A stretch of 64,000 nt of DNA from Siphonodentalium dalli (lineage: Eukaryota; Mollusca; Scaphopoda; Gadilida; Siphonodentaliidae): NCBI GenBank assembly GCA_032622095.1, contig CP136061.1, positions 187,246,369 to 187,310,368 on the forward strand, written 5' to 3'. Made by a program: the position numbers and the translations under genes. Below are positions 1-13,200 of the stretch, piece after piece; within the stretch, counting starts at the first letter, position 1; every line of letters begins with the position of its first letter. A model generated the notes under the pieces. It was not told the DNA's origin and searched no databases. It worked only from the letters and a program-made list of their open reading frames with translations.

Positions 1-540
1 TCGGTGCCTCCCCGGGGGTCATAAGCGATTTGAAGTGGGGATCGGGTATAGATAATCTAAGGATCGACGTGAACCCAAATTGACCACCCCCTCCCACGGA
101 TAGATTGAGAGTTAATGCGAGAACGACGAACTGGTTTCTGACGCCCAATTCGCGTTCCAGAAACCTATTGCCACATTCAGATTCCGTCATCTCCACGCCC
201 ACTCTTCTGCACCACCTCATCGATTGGAGATCGGACCCTCCCAGGTAGTATAGGCTCTATTCAGAGGGGCGCAGTTCTGACCGATATCGTAAGGCTGGAC
301 ATCTTCCCGTCCGTCACAATATGCTTTATTTTATCAATCCCGCCACCTCCCCCGTCTACCGTAATGAGATATTCCAATGTTATGTCTACGTTTTGAACTG
401 GGTACTGGGTACTGGGTAATGGTTGCTAACTTCACACACCTCACAAAACACGATTCGTACAGTCATGGAATACAAGAAAACTAAGATGCATGCATCAGGT
501 CGGCCGTGAACTATCTACCATAGAATTGTTGTAGCTATCG
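1..540. other. No gene recognised; unique-looking sequence
   Basis: I see no ORF with family resemblance, no splice-site pair consistent with the missing 5' exons of copy A, and no clear repeat. If copy A begins to the left, this is intron. Confidence 0.4.
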
Positions 541-1440
541 ATTATACATTTTGAAACACCTGTCTGTATGTATGTATGTATGTCTGTATGCGTGAATGCA
601 TGTGTGTATGTGTTATAGACTCTAACACTGCTCGAATTTGGTATTTAACGTGTCAACTTGACCTCGCTCATAGGCATGTTTCTGGACCTTGACCGATCCG
701 ACTAAAAATTTGTGTGTAGGACTACTTCGATCCCGGGAGCAATATGGACGGGTCCAATTTCACGTGGGACCATGTCCTCGAACGTGCTGATATAGGCATG
801 TTTCTGGACCAATTGAACAATAGTTTGGCCAGACGCTGTATATACTGGGTACTGTCCAGATGGAGGCGATCACAAAAAAAATCCCTAACTAGCCCGAACG
901 AAGTCGAGTACATCAGCTAGTTTAATATATATTTTGGACATTTGTCTGTCTGTTTGTCTGTTAGCTATGGCCGGGAAAACTGCCGGACAGATTTGACGAA
1001 ATTTGATACCTAGGGGAAATTATTTCCAGGGAGTATTTTGGACGGGTCAAATCTTGATCCCGACCTGACTTTGACATTCAAAAAGATCAATTCAAGGTCA
1101 AATCTGGTAAAACGGAAGTATTTCAACGAAATTTGATACCTACTGTTACTTTTGTCCCAGGAGTGTTTCGGGTGGGTCAAATCATGATCCTGACCTGATC
1201 TTGACATTCAAAATTGTCAATTCAAGGTCAAATCGGGTATAAAGCCGGGCGGATTTCGACCGTGGGTACTTTTGTCGTGACTTTTGTCCGGGGAGTGTTT
1301 TGGACGGGTCAAATCGTGACCCCGACATGACCTTCACCTTTAAAATAGTCAATTCAAGGTTAAATCGCGCATTTCTCCGAAAATCAGAGGGGAACATCCC
1401 GGACGAAGTGGGGTCCACGAGCTACTATTATATATTTCTA
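541..1440. repeat. Two adjacent repeat units with similar ends
   Basis: A (TGTA)n tract at 563-586 starts the first unit. Both units end in similar sequence: CGAAGTCGAGTACATCAGCT near 901 and CGAAGTGGGGTCCACGAGCT near 1403, each followed by TAATATATA- or TATTATATA-like DNA. Inside, an imperfect core of roughly 120-130 bp (GGACGGGTCAAATC..GACCTGA..TTCAAGGTCAAATC) recurs near 1040, 1170 and 1300. This looks like a non-autonomous element with internal tandem cores. Confidence 0.5.
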
Positions 1441-1589
1441 GATTTAGTTACAAACTAAATACCTGTATATTGTACAAAGAAATGTTTGACAAATATATCT
1501 GTATCAATATTACTATACGGGTCATTAAAATAGATACGACGAAACAAATTTTGAAGGGTGCATGTATCAGGTAAATTTTTATATTTCAA

Positions 1590-2870
1590 ATGATGACAGG
1601 AATGCAGAAAGTTGAAGTACCTACGTAATACTGGCTATCCGCATGAAGAGATATACATGTATATAAAAACCAGATGAGGGATATGTCTGTACAGTTGCTA
1701 AACAATTCAGTCATGCAAAAGAGGATCAAAGAGTAAGATACCAAATTGCTGCCTGTGGTAATGTTTTTTAACGAAATTCGGGAAAATTAGATTACTCTCA
1801 CCCTGGTTATCCAGAAGATAATTGTGGAATCTGATGACGATCGGACAAGGGTGTCGTCTGTAGGATCAACCAAATTATTTAGCCATAAAAATAGTAAAAT
1901 TGAAGATCACCGCTGGCAGTGATGTCTTCACAAGGACAGTTTGAGAACAAAATATGGCTCACATCTAGCGGTGACCCAAAATATCCACATAAGAAAAAGT
2001 TCTCCAATAAAAGCTGGCTGCAGGGTGCGCCAATTGATTCAAATTCGAAATTTAGCAGGGTGTACTGCTTGTGGCCATGTTTTCCCCGCAAATTTGATAG
2101 ACTGATGGACAAAACCACTGAATCCGTTGAATCAATATACATGTATACATGGATTAATTTATATGCATTGTTATACACAGTACTGGTATATAAAGGTACT
2201 GAAAATAACTATATTACTAGTATACACAAAATAAACCATATATCATGGCTATGGGTTCTAATATCCGAACATGACAGCTGAGAACTTGGTGTGAATTAAA
2301 GAGTGGTGGTTTCTCAAGCATATCTAACCCTCCACGTTAGAAACATGCCATTAAATGTCATAAGTATAATCTAGCTTGAGGACAGAAGTGATCCATAAAA
2401 CCCCCCTTAATTCAACCAGGTCCTCGCGCGATGTATGATCGATCACATGATGATCTATGGGGGATTAGAATTGATGTATAAAAACAGCACTGCATGTAAA
2501 TATAAAATAAAATAGTGCTACATCTTATTACAGATTATTGCCATATATAATCAGTGATTATACAGACAGTCTGACAAAATAAAGTTTCAGTGACACTCTA
2601 TCCGAAGAGGGGAATAATTTCATCTGTTACAGTCAATGGAGCAATTATGAATCTGGAAAGGTGAAATTTCTAAGTAATACTAGATATCGACATGACGCGA
2701 TAAAATATAACGTAAATGCAATATGGCCGCTGGCGACCATTTTTTCCTATGAAATTAAAAAAATATTTGATAGCTCTCATCTGATAGATGAATATCAAGA
2801 TAAATATGAAGTTTGGTGATGATCGGATGAGTGAAGTGGACTGTGGTCTGTGCTAAACGGTTTAGTAATG
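1590..2870. repeat. Decayed copies of the 'AAGATGGCTGCTGG' core repeat family
   Basis: Fragments at about 1600-2060 and 2625-2870 share the layout of the 59.2-61.0 kb array: GGAATG..GAAAGTTGAA, CATGAAGAG, a GGCCGCTGGCGACCAT-like segment, then GTTTGGTGATGATCGGATGA. They are much more diverged than the array, so they are probably old copies. The overlapping small ORFs here are not genes. Confidence 0.45.
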
Positions 2871-3175
2871 CTTAAAAAGATTCTTACCTTAATATTTTTA
2901 TGTTCACTTTATAAACTTCACTGAGTCATCTTTGTCATGTATTGAGTTTGATATCTTTTGTTAACAGTTTATAAATCATGTATCTCTCATGTTTGTTATT
3001 TTAATTTATGTGTTTATTATCATTAAATAAAGTTGCATTCCTTAAAAAGATTCTTACCTCAATGTTTTTATGTTCACTTTATAAACTCCACTGAGTCATC
3101 TTTGTCATGTATTGAATTTGATATCTTTTGTTAACAGTTTATAAATTATGTATGTCTCGTGTTCGTTATTATATT
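2870..3175. repeat. Direct duplication of about 130 bp
   Basis: The segment starting CTTAAAAAGATTCTTACCT occurs at about 2873 and again at about 3042 and runs through TTTGTTAACAGTTTATAAAT. The two copies differ at only a few bases and are separated by about 40 bp of AT-rich DNA. Confidence 0.7.
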
Positions 3176-4690
3176 ATATACACTTTATAGTGTGTTTTCA
3201 GAACGAAAAAAATTTGAATAAAATCAACAAATTTGTAAATTTAAAAACAATTCAAACGTTGTTGTATTCCATGTCCCAGCCCGGACATATACACCAAATT
3301 TCAATAATATTCATTGAGAAACAACGGACCAAACGCTATTTAACACCCGTATACATCTTTTATTCCAATCGGACTCGGGTACATGTTATAGTAGGTACCG
3401 AATTGACACACGTCGACTGGGCGAGTTGGCCATGGGGCGATTAGGCCGATTCCGGCACATTCTATAATTTACCGTATGTATCCGTTTACGCGTAGTTTAC
3501 TTTAGAAAGTTCCGCAATTAATACCGTAAATAGAGCGACCTTATTTGACAGAGAATGCCTCTGTTATTGATTATCAAGTTGCTGTACATTAAAAACGACA
3601 AATTCACATGCTCGTTCAAGCGCAGTAGTCTATTTTCCCCATGTTAAAGGACATCCACAAATACTAAATAACGCTAACCTACTGCCGAATGTTTGACACG
3701 ACAACTGTTAACATATTTGGGCTGAATTCATCTGACGCGGTATTATTCCTCAAAATAAACAACAAAACCATCGTTACTTGGAAATGTAGTTTGGGCTAAC
3801 ATTTACATAAATCCTCCAGATCAATTATCCGACACACACGTCAGATGAAAAAGTCACATGAAGTAACCGGCCAAATTGGCCGAAATAAGTAGTGGCTCAC
3901 CTTGTCGATTGTCATGTTGTTTATCGCGATTAATTCGTTCCATCAATAATGAAGTATTTATTTATTTACAACTGCGTATACTTCAGACGTTATAATATGA
4001 TACATGAACATCATAAACACATTAGTTCGCAAAAATAAAGGAAGACAATTCGGTTTTACATATAGAGATGTAGCAATCAATCTAGTGGGTTGGACTCTGA
4101 TCTTGAAGACACCTGGCTATCATGTATCCACGAAGATACAGATGTTTTAAAGAAATTTTCAGGTGCTCATCTGTTCATGGTGCTCTATATTGGCTAAATA
4201 TTCTCAGTTTAAAAGAAATGTTGCTGCGCATGTATATCAGCTACCTGTGCCAGACACATGGCGAGATTTTGAGTTGTGTATGTCAGTCGATGAGTCTGTT
4301 CTAAAAATTCCGCTGCATCGTACAGATATACCCTTGTCAGATGTCAGTATTGGAGAATCCTGAAAAGTCATGTGCTACTGAGTGCGTTTCTTTTATATCA
4401 GAAGAAAATATATTTTACTGCACACTGTGACACACATTTGAACAGGCCTTCGATACATTTCCATATCTCTTGACAAATTGTAACTTTTTTGTGAAAACTG
4501 TATTGAATGGAACCGACTCAATTGTGTTATAATATATATGCAATCCTCTAACGGTTCGAGGTATCTCAGTTTGCAAGAATGTGTGTATCTCTTCTTCTAT
4601 GTATCTCTTTATGCTAGCTCATTATGTGAATGCCCTGATTGTCATCCCCATATAAATATGACAGTTGAGAAGATATAATTGTTCAAGTAA
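3176..4690. other. No gene recognised; one protein-like fragment at 4163-4363
   Basis: Most of this is AT-rich sequence with no identifiable structure. On the + strand, 4163-4363 is open and its second half (VAAHVYQLPVPDTWRDFELC, then MSVDESVLKIPLHR) looks more like real protein than its surroundings. It could be a remnant of a transposon gene; the VPDTW..ELC pattern is faintly like OTU-protease domains carried by some Helitron relatives. That is a guess. Confidence 0.25.
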
Positions 4691-6340
4691 CTTAATTGGG
4701 TCACATTTGTCGAGATTGTGAAATTTGAACGCCCAAAACTCCTTAAAATGATATGGAGATGGCCTGGTGACTATATGTAACTTATAGGTGGATATCGGCG
4801 AATAGCAATCTTATCAATGATAGTGCATATCCTCTCGCCGTCCGTGACCCAAACGACACCAAATGTGATTTAATTAATCGTATCATTAGAGAAGAACGTG
4901 TATGAATTTGGTGGAAATTAGTGCTAAACATATTTGTATCAGCTTTGGTGCAACTGCCATCCTCATGCATGACTTTAACGGCGCCACTTTTGACATATTT
5001 AAACGACGTCCATTAGACTCATGGATGCATGATATACTGGAGATGATTATATATAGGTTTGGTGGTAATCAGCAACTAAACAAATTCTTAGAATAGTTAT
5101 GACCCCCACCCCCCACATCTCTCACCCAAACGGCAGCAATTTGGCGTCTTTAAATCACACGATTATATTCCTCGTATCATAGAGAAGACTAATATATAAA
5201 TTTGGTGGAAATCTGCGCTAAAAATATTTATTAAATCAATTGTTGATGCCTCCCTGCAACGCTGACTTGGACAGTGCCATATCGCGGAGGTGATTTTGTA
5301 TGTGTTTGTTGGGAAATTGGCGACAGAACTATTTCAACATATTTTTTTTATTTTGCCGACCTCCCCCTTTTCTTCCCCTGACACCAACAGCTTCACTTTG
5401 GAAAATTTTAACCAGCACCATCATCTTTCTCGTAAAAAGTTACCCCTCTTAGAACGCCTTGGTGCAATCTCGAGCACACCGTGAAGTTATATACAGAACG
5501 CATGCAGACAGACAGACAACATGATTTGAGTTCTCGTATCATTTGAGAAGAACGTGTCTGAATTTGATGGTAATTGGTTCTAAAAATATTTTTGATCAGT
5601 TTTGGTGACCTTCCCGTCCCTATTTCGGACTCAAGCGGTTCCACCTTTGTCACCGTTAAACCACACACTTAGACTTATTAGAGATTAGAGATGCATATAT
5701 ATAAAATTGGTGAAAATTGGCGAGTATACAAATTCGTATCAAATTCAAGGTCCTCATATCTCTCACTCAGAGGGCACCAAGTTGGTGTATCTAAACCACA
5801 CAATAAGATTCCTCGTATCGCGGAGAAGAATATGTATCAATCTGTTGGAAATGGCGCTAAATATTTTTGTGTCCCTCTCACCTCTATACACCACTTACTC
5901 AAATGACCAGACTTGTGACATCATTAAACCACACAATTACACTTATGATACCATGGAGATGATTATTTATAAGTTTGGTGCTAATCAACGACTGAACAAA
6001 TTGTTATCAAATTTTATGCCCCTCCCCATCTCTCACCCAAACAGCACCAATATGGCGTCTTTAAATCAAACGATTAGATTCCTCGTTTCATGGCTAAGAA
6101 CATGTATCAATTTGGTGGAAATTGGCGCTAAAAATATTGTGTATCAATTTTGGTGCCCCTCTCCCTTTCAGTGCAACCCCGGACTCGAATGAGGCCACAT
6201 TTGACAGATTTAATTAGACTCCTCATACCATGGGGGTGATTTTATATAAGTGTGGTGGCAATCGGCGACTAACCCTATTCTTATGAAATTTAGTGTCCAC
6301 CCCCCCCCAATCTCTCATCCAAAACGACAACAATTTGGCG
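4690..6340. repeat. Diverged tandem array, units of about 150 bp
   Basis: Recurring phrases are AAATTTGGTGGAAATT(A/G)GCGCTAAAAATATT, CTCTCACCCAAACGGCACCAA, TTTGGCGTCTTTAAATCACA and GATTCCTCGTATCAT..GAGAAGAA. At least eight imperfect units can be followed, ending near a (CAGA)n tail at 6402-6420. This is the general layout of mollusc elements with a tandem core plus a GACA-type tail. The many short ORFs are by-products. Confidence 0.65.
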
Positions 6341-6574
6341 TTACCCCTAGTAGACCACTTTGGTATCATCTAGATGGTCCCCTGTGAATTTCTATAGAAC
6401 ACAGACAGACAGACAGACAGTCGCAAATATAGATATATATACAACAATGTGTACACGTTCACGGGCGATCGGTGCACCAGTTATGGTGGGATCCCCTCTC
6501 CAATGGAAAACAATTCATGTCAATGAATGTGGCGATGGTACAACAACGTACTAACTTGTCATCGAAATGTTATA

Positions 6575-6815
6575 TTCTAAACTGTTTTAACAGTTTAACA
6601 ATCCTCCAGCGAGAATCGATATATCCCTACACACCACCCATCATGCATTGTTTGAAATCAGTCAAGGGGCGGTTATATAACATGCGTGGGTGGCATATTA
6701 TCCACTATAGATAGGGTGTCTTGCTACTACCTTTGGTCCACGCAAATCCTAATCGGAAGAAATTGCTTCTCATTGGACGGTTGTTAAACTGTTATATCAG
6801 TTTAGCATATGTAGA
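6575..6815. repeat. Small foldback element
   Basis: AACTGTTTTAACAGTTTAAC near 6581 is the inverted counterpart of sequence near 6781 (GGTTGTTAAACTGTTATATC), with similarity over about 35 bp including the adjacent GAGAA/TTCTC. The interior has no coding signal. Confidence 0.45.
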
Positions 6816-7105
6816 GAAGGAACAACGGAGTCAATACACACCACCACCAACGTGAAGCAAGGGTATGTCCTCAGTTCGAAGCTGGTCCATCTTTACATTA
6901 ATGAACTACCATTTATTTATGATGGACATATCCTGTGATCCCATCACAATTGACGATTCACATGCACACATTCACATTATTTGCCAGTTCCAATCACGTT
7001 AAAAGCGTGTAGTCACTGTTTCAATTTTAAGGCTTGTAAAGTATGTATAGCTTTAAGCAGCATCCAGTGCCATGATATCATTTGGAATGCGTTATGATAT
7101 TTCAG

Positions 7106-7268
7106 AACTACTTCCAAAGCGAAACATCCCCTGATGCGAAATCTCACCTGACGGTTGAGTGGGTGAATCAACACGGTTGTGGGGGCAACGAAGACACGGA
7201 TCCAGCTAAACAAAACTGCAACCTTGTATTACAGTACATGTGCCAGAATGTGGATGATTACCCCCTGG
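7106..7268 (+). CDS. DD3-3-like: Copy A, first visible exon (residues 1-54 of the partial protein)
   Basis: The acceptor is TTTCAG ending at 7105 and the donor is GTAAGT at 7269. It starts in phase 0 and ends one base into a codon. The exon encodes NYFQS, then [13 protein letters not shown], then [10 protein letters not shown], a cysteine-bearing block typical of the N-terminal third of DD3-3 proteins. An upstream exon must exist, because family members have a signal peptide and a conserved NPRG-type segment before this point. I looked in 1-7105 and did not find them. Confidence 0.87.
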
Positions 7269-10200
7269 GTAAGTGTTTAACATCAGTCACCATTTAAACC
7301 GCAAGCGCATAGCGGGACAATGTCAGTTTCATTGATGGAGGAAAATAGGGAAATCACTCCGTTACACAAAGAAGGCAGTTATACCCCGGTAAGCAACTGC
7401 CAAAACATATATGTATACGTATGAATATACGAACACGATTGGCGTCCTTTTTATGTATCACAAGTCCGCTCTTATCGAGACTACATATATAGGACCAGCT
7501 TCGATTGACATCGCCGGGCGGCTAATGGTGGCCTGATGTGCTATGCAGATTGACGACTGAGTTATATATGCTTGTGAGAGTCATATGCATATTTATATAT
7601 CAGAACACAACGCGCATCTAAAGTGTCAGATTCATTTTGCCAACATTTTCAGGTATTACAAAATGGACATTCTCAAAATCTGTCTGGAATTTTTGTGTGA
7701 AATTTGGTAAAGCGATTACTGTAACACCATTTAATTTAAGAACCATCGGCCCATTTGGGAATTATAACCTCATTTACTATACTTTTATTGCATGAAATAA
7801 TATTTTTAATTTAACTGTTTCCAGGTACCAAAATCTTATGTTAAGTTTTTAGCTGAATTTATGCAAAACGTGCGCCTGTCCCTTAATCGAGAGTATTTTA
7901 TAGAATTGGCTTAGGACGGCGCAAGGATATTATACATTCATTGCATTGTTTCGAGGTTGACATGCGGATTTATAAACCTGAGGAAGTTGGTATTCAAGGG
8001 TTGATAAATCCTCGTGTCAACATCAAAACAATACAATAAGTGTTGTATTATTATGATCTATATACCCATGTTATCAGGTCCATTGGCCTGCAATACCTTA
8101 CTGACCCGTGTATGTTAGTACATGGATCCAAAAAATGCACAGCAATGTTATTCAAGAAGTCAAAATTTTATAAACAGGATTACAATTCCTGACGCCGCGT
8201 GATGTTGTTATTAACCCATATGTCCTATTTATAGGACCATCCAGTAGATATAATGATTTATCAACTCCTTTTCCGTATCAATTAGTATGGAATTTTTAAA
8301 AGAAAGTTTATGATCATATAATAAATATATTTGACGACAGTGGGGGCTCGATTAAATTGTATGACTGTGCGCCGCCAACAACGACTTCGATATGCGATTT
8401 AAGATTCTGGTGCAAGTTGTTTTAAATATATACTAGCTGATACAAGCTGCCTTCGATGTACTTTATTCAGTGCCGTATATGAGTTGCCCCTGTGCGTAGG
8501 GGCGTGTGTGGTTCGCGAATAGCCTCTATTGATTCTATAACTACCACAATTGTGATTTAAGTATGAGAAACAAAACCCAGATAATTGTGGAGAAGACAAC
8601 ATGAACCTATACGTCACTAATCGAGTTGCTAACCCAAAGCGGTTATGATTTTTAATTTGTTTGAAACACAAATAAACGTCTGTCTGGTGGGATAAACTAT
8701 AGTACATCAGCCATGGGAACATCGTTTGTCGTTAAACACTCATATCTGTAACTAACATTTAATTTCACAAGGGAAATAGGTAGGCCTGTCGATTGTGCCC
8801 CGATTTTGAATATCAAACAGACCTCAACCACTTTATTGATGTTTGTAAATTGCACATGACCCCTTTCACTCAAGGTTGAGCAATACTGAGCGAACAACGT
8901 TGAAAAGGTATTAGGACATACATATATGCACGCATACATACATACACACGCACGCACACACACACACACACACACACACGCACAGACACCCTCGCAAACA
9001 TACATACACACACATACATACATACAGAAGTTCCAAAAATATTTAATAGATTTAGTGATATCAATAATTCATTTTATATCACAAAATCGAATATATGATA
9101 TCATTGAATATTTTTTTGATATCACAAAATGATTTTAATATATCGCTAATTCTGATTTGTGATATCATAAATGAATTTTTGGATATCACAAAAAAGTAAG
9201 TATTTAGTGATATCAATAATTCGATTTTGTGATATCATAAAATGTTTGGGAATTAGTGATATCATCAAATGATTTTAGATATCACAAAATGGAATTAGTG
9301 ATATCATAAATTCATTTTGTGATATCACAAAATCGAACATATGATATCACAAAATAAGTAAGCATTTAGTGATATCAATAACACCGAACTTCAGCACCTT
9401 ATATATGGAGGGTTATTAGGGTCACAATCCTAACTTCACATTTTAATTCTTATATTTTAATTCTAACTTAAAGGGGCACTGTACGCCAAATGTTGTTGTT
9501 GGTTTCTATAGTCTCCGAGTCGGAGAATAAGGTAACAATTTTTCCATTATTTGAAAGTCTGTTGAGTACGAAGTCATGTTACGGATGACAAATTTACCGG
9601 AATGCAAAAATACAAATTGTCGTTGTCGAGTAATTTTTGTAAAGTTTTCAACCAAATGAATCAAATAAAAGTTATATTATATGCATACTAGTCCCATATA
9701 ATCATTTAAGTTATTGTATCGTCGCTAGTCAGTGAGTGGCTTGAGTGTTCTCCCCGTATCATCATAATATTTTAATCGATCGTGTGTGCGATCGGTTTAA
9801 AAATCCAGTATCCCTCAATTACTGTTTTTGATTACGGTAATTCGTAATTTAATTGACGCCATTTTATGGCTCCAGTCATAAATTAAATTTATATCAAATT
9901 ATTAAATTTTAAATTATTAAATTTTAAGATAGCCTATTAACCTGAGCGTTTACAGAATACATCTTCGACTCAAATTACTTATGTTTCTATATATTATCGA
10001 TATTAGATCGTTGTTGTCACCGGAAATTTAATGAAAATGGCGTACAGTACCCCTTTAACATTTTAACTCTAACTTAATCTTTTAATTCTTACTTAATATT
10101 TTAATTCTAACTTAACATTTTAATTCTTATATTTTAATTCTAACTTGATATTTTAATTATAACTTCATATTTTAATTCTTACTTAATATTTTAATTCTTA

Positions 10201-13200
10201 TATTTTAATTGTAACTCTAACTTTATATTTCAATTCTTACTTAATAGTTTTATTTTAATATTTTAAATCGACTACAAAAAGGTCTAATGTTGGAATTAAA
10301 ATATTAGAATTAAAAGTTTAAATTGGAGTGAACATAAAACGGACCTCAAAATTGAAACGCAAAAATGAAAACAGACATAAAACGGATACTGCAAGTTGGA
10401 ATTGTGACCCCAATAACACGCCTGCACTTCTATAACAATTCTATCGAAAGACGTCACTGCGATCGGACGGCGGAAATTGCCGATCTCGCAAGCTTTCCCG
10501 GCGTCGCAATCTTTGTCGATGCGCGATGCGGTGTTTCTGTTGGAACTTATTTGTCTCTGTGAGAACAATGGTTCCCGTTGTCAATAATTTGATGGTTATT
10601 TTAAAATTGCATCTGTAGATACAAGTGGCGTTTCAGACAGGAACGTAATAATAATTATAATATAATAATAAATAATTATGTTGAGATGTATTTCAAGCCA
10701 TATATGGTAGTAAAATGTTCGATTATATCTGCGTCCAAAGCTTGTGCTGAATATATTTCTTTTATATAATACAGGAATGGGTCGACAAGAATTAGATCAT
10801 GTCATGAATTTCTACTTGATGTTCTGACGGGGAACTTTATAGCATTCAACACACAACGCAGGGAATATAGTTCTTTGTTAGTACTTGTTCCTTAATAATA
10901 TATTTAAGTGGGGGTGGGCTATGGTACCAACTCCATATTGCATGATTTTATTTGCCATGTCTGTGAGTCGATATCTCAATAAACATTGAATTGATTATCC
11001 GCAAGAAATTCCACGATTGTAAGGGATGGCAATCAGACTTGGCTCAACAAATTGACCTCTTCTATTATTTCAAGGATGCAATCTCGAGCTGCATGGAACC
11101 TACATTTACTGTGGACTAACGGTACATAATTATTAACTGACGATTAGGTATTATACCTAAGAAATATATTATAAACTTCCCTGTCGGAACATGAACAAGT
11201 TCCCATGATTTAAACTGGTGGATTGTGAACTCTACGGACGTAGCCAGAGTAGAGATTCGTGACATGCAATGACCTAGCCAAATATATAATCCATCATTGC
11301 ACGTTCAAATGTTGAAATCAAATGAATACAAGACATACCTGGGGGGTGTGACATTAGTTGGTTAATTATCTATACTCCTATAATCTCCACGAATGCTATA
11401 AATCTTTACTCTCTAGTATACCCAAGTATACCCGACGGACTTAACATAAGTTAAAGGTACTCAATTCGATCAGACGGTCCCCATATAATCAAGATACAAC
11501 AACAACAAAATAATGCTAACCATGTCAACTATGGTATAAAATTTTCCAAAACGTTATTTAGCAACATTTGTTCAACGAAATCTGGCCGTATTATCACGAA
11601 ATTTGGCCGAATTACCACTAGATATTAGAGATATCCATCTTCATCCGCAATTTAGTCCGAGACCATTTGACAACGTTTTTCGATATCTGATCACTCTGAG
11701 CTTTGATGGGTGGGTTCCTCGACTCGAATCAAATATTTTTTACCCCCGAAGCCAAAGAAATGGTAATTTAGGAGCGTTAATTCGAATAATGCAACTTTAA
11801 TCTGAGACAGAAACTTTAATATCGGCATGATTATTAGACCCCATGCAAAAATTATATATGTACTTAAACAATCGCAGTCATCGATTATCTGAATGACCAG
11901 GGGCCGAACATGGGTGCAGAGAATGGCAGCTCCCCGTCTCACTGCTCACATGGGTTCACAGGGCAAGACATTTATAAATGTTATGATACTACCAATTTAT
12001 TTGATAACTGCATTAATAAAGATCAATCCACCTTGAGGAGATTGCTCTATATAAGCATATAATGCTTGTTGCCAAATCATCCTCTTCTCTTCAGGTCCAT
12101 ACACATACTAGTGTCTATTTTTTGGGAAATATAAATATTGTTTAAACCAATCCACCACTGTTTCAGTCTGACATTTTTTTTATTTTCAGCATTTGACTCA
12201 GATGTCTGTCCTTTTTTGGCCTGTTCGTCCCGTTTCATCTGTAGTATCCCCGATCCGGTTAGTTTTAATTCAAATAAACGAATGTTGAGTTCCCCAAGCA
12301 ACGTGTTGGCATTATTTCTTGGGCAATTAATCGATTCTGATAAATGAAGCGGCATTTCTAAAAATGTTTTTGTTGCTGTTGTTGTTGTAATCTGATATGG
12401 GGACCATCGAATCGGATTGAGTACATTTAACCAGAGAGTTAGAATGTATAGACTTCGTGGAGATTATAGGAGTATAGATAATTAACCAATTAATGTTACA
12501 CTCTCCTCGCTTGTATGTCTTGTTCCCAATTGATTTCAACATCTAAACGTGCAATGGAGGGATGTGCATATATTTTGAAAAACAATATTGGACACCAGGG
12601 AGGTTATATATTGCCTAGATCAATGCATGTCACGAATCTCGACTCTGGCTACGCCCGTATAGATCATGGGCATTTGTCCATGTGCTGACAGGGGAGTTTA
12701 TAACATTGACAAAAACATTGCAGCTATAATCTATTTCTTATGTATAATACCTGTTCCTTAGTTAATAATTATGTACCGGTATACCACAATAAGGGTCTAT
12801 TCATATTGCACACGCGCGTGCGATTAATCGCCGCGTTTTTTTTAAGGGGCGTGTTAACACAACGCAGATCTATTCGTGACCAATTATTACCTTCCTCAAT
12901 CAACCACGTCCTATTCGTGACCAATCATATTCTGCAACCAACCTCGTCATCGATATAGCCGTTACAGAGAATTGCATGGTTCACTCGGCCAGCATATACT
13001 CTCCGGGTACAGTCATTCTCATAACTGATGGGCGACAAAATAATAAATGAAGTACGGAAAGGAAATGGCTTGAAATATTTCTCTTGTGGTATTTATTGCC
13101 TAGATCAATGCATGTCACGAATCTCGACTCTGGCTACGCCCGTATAGATCATGGGCATTTGTCCATGTGCTGACAGGGGAGTTTATAACATTGACAAAAA

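Noticed and set aside
8697-9064. Cys/Val-rich ORFs on the minus strand
   Set aside because: Translation of a (CA)n microsatellite.
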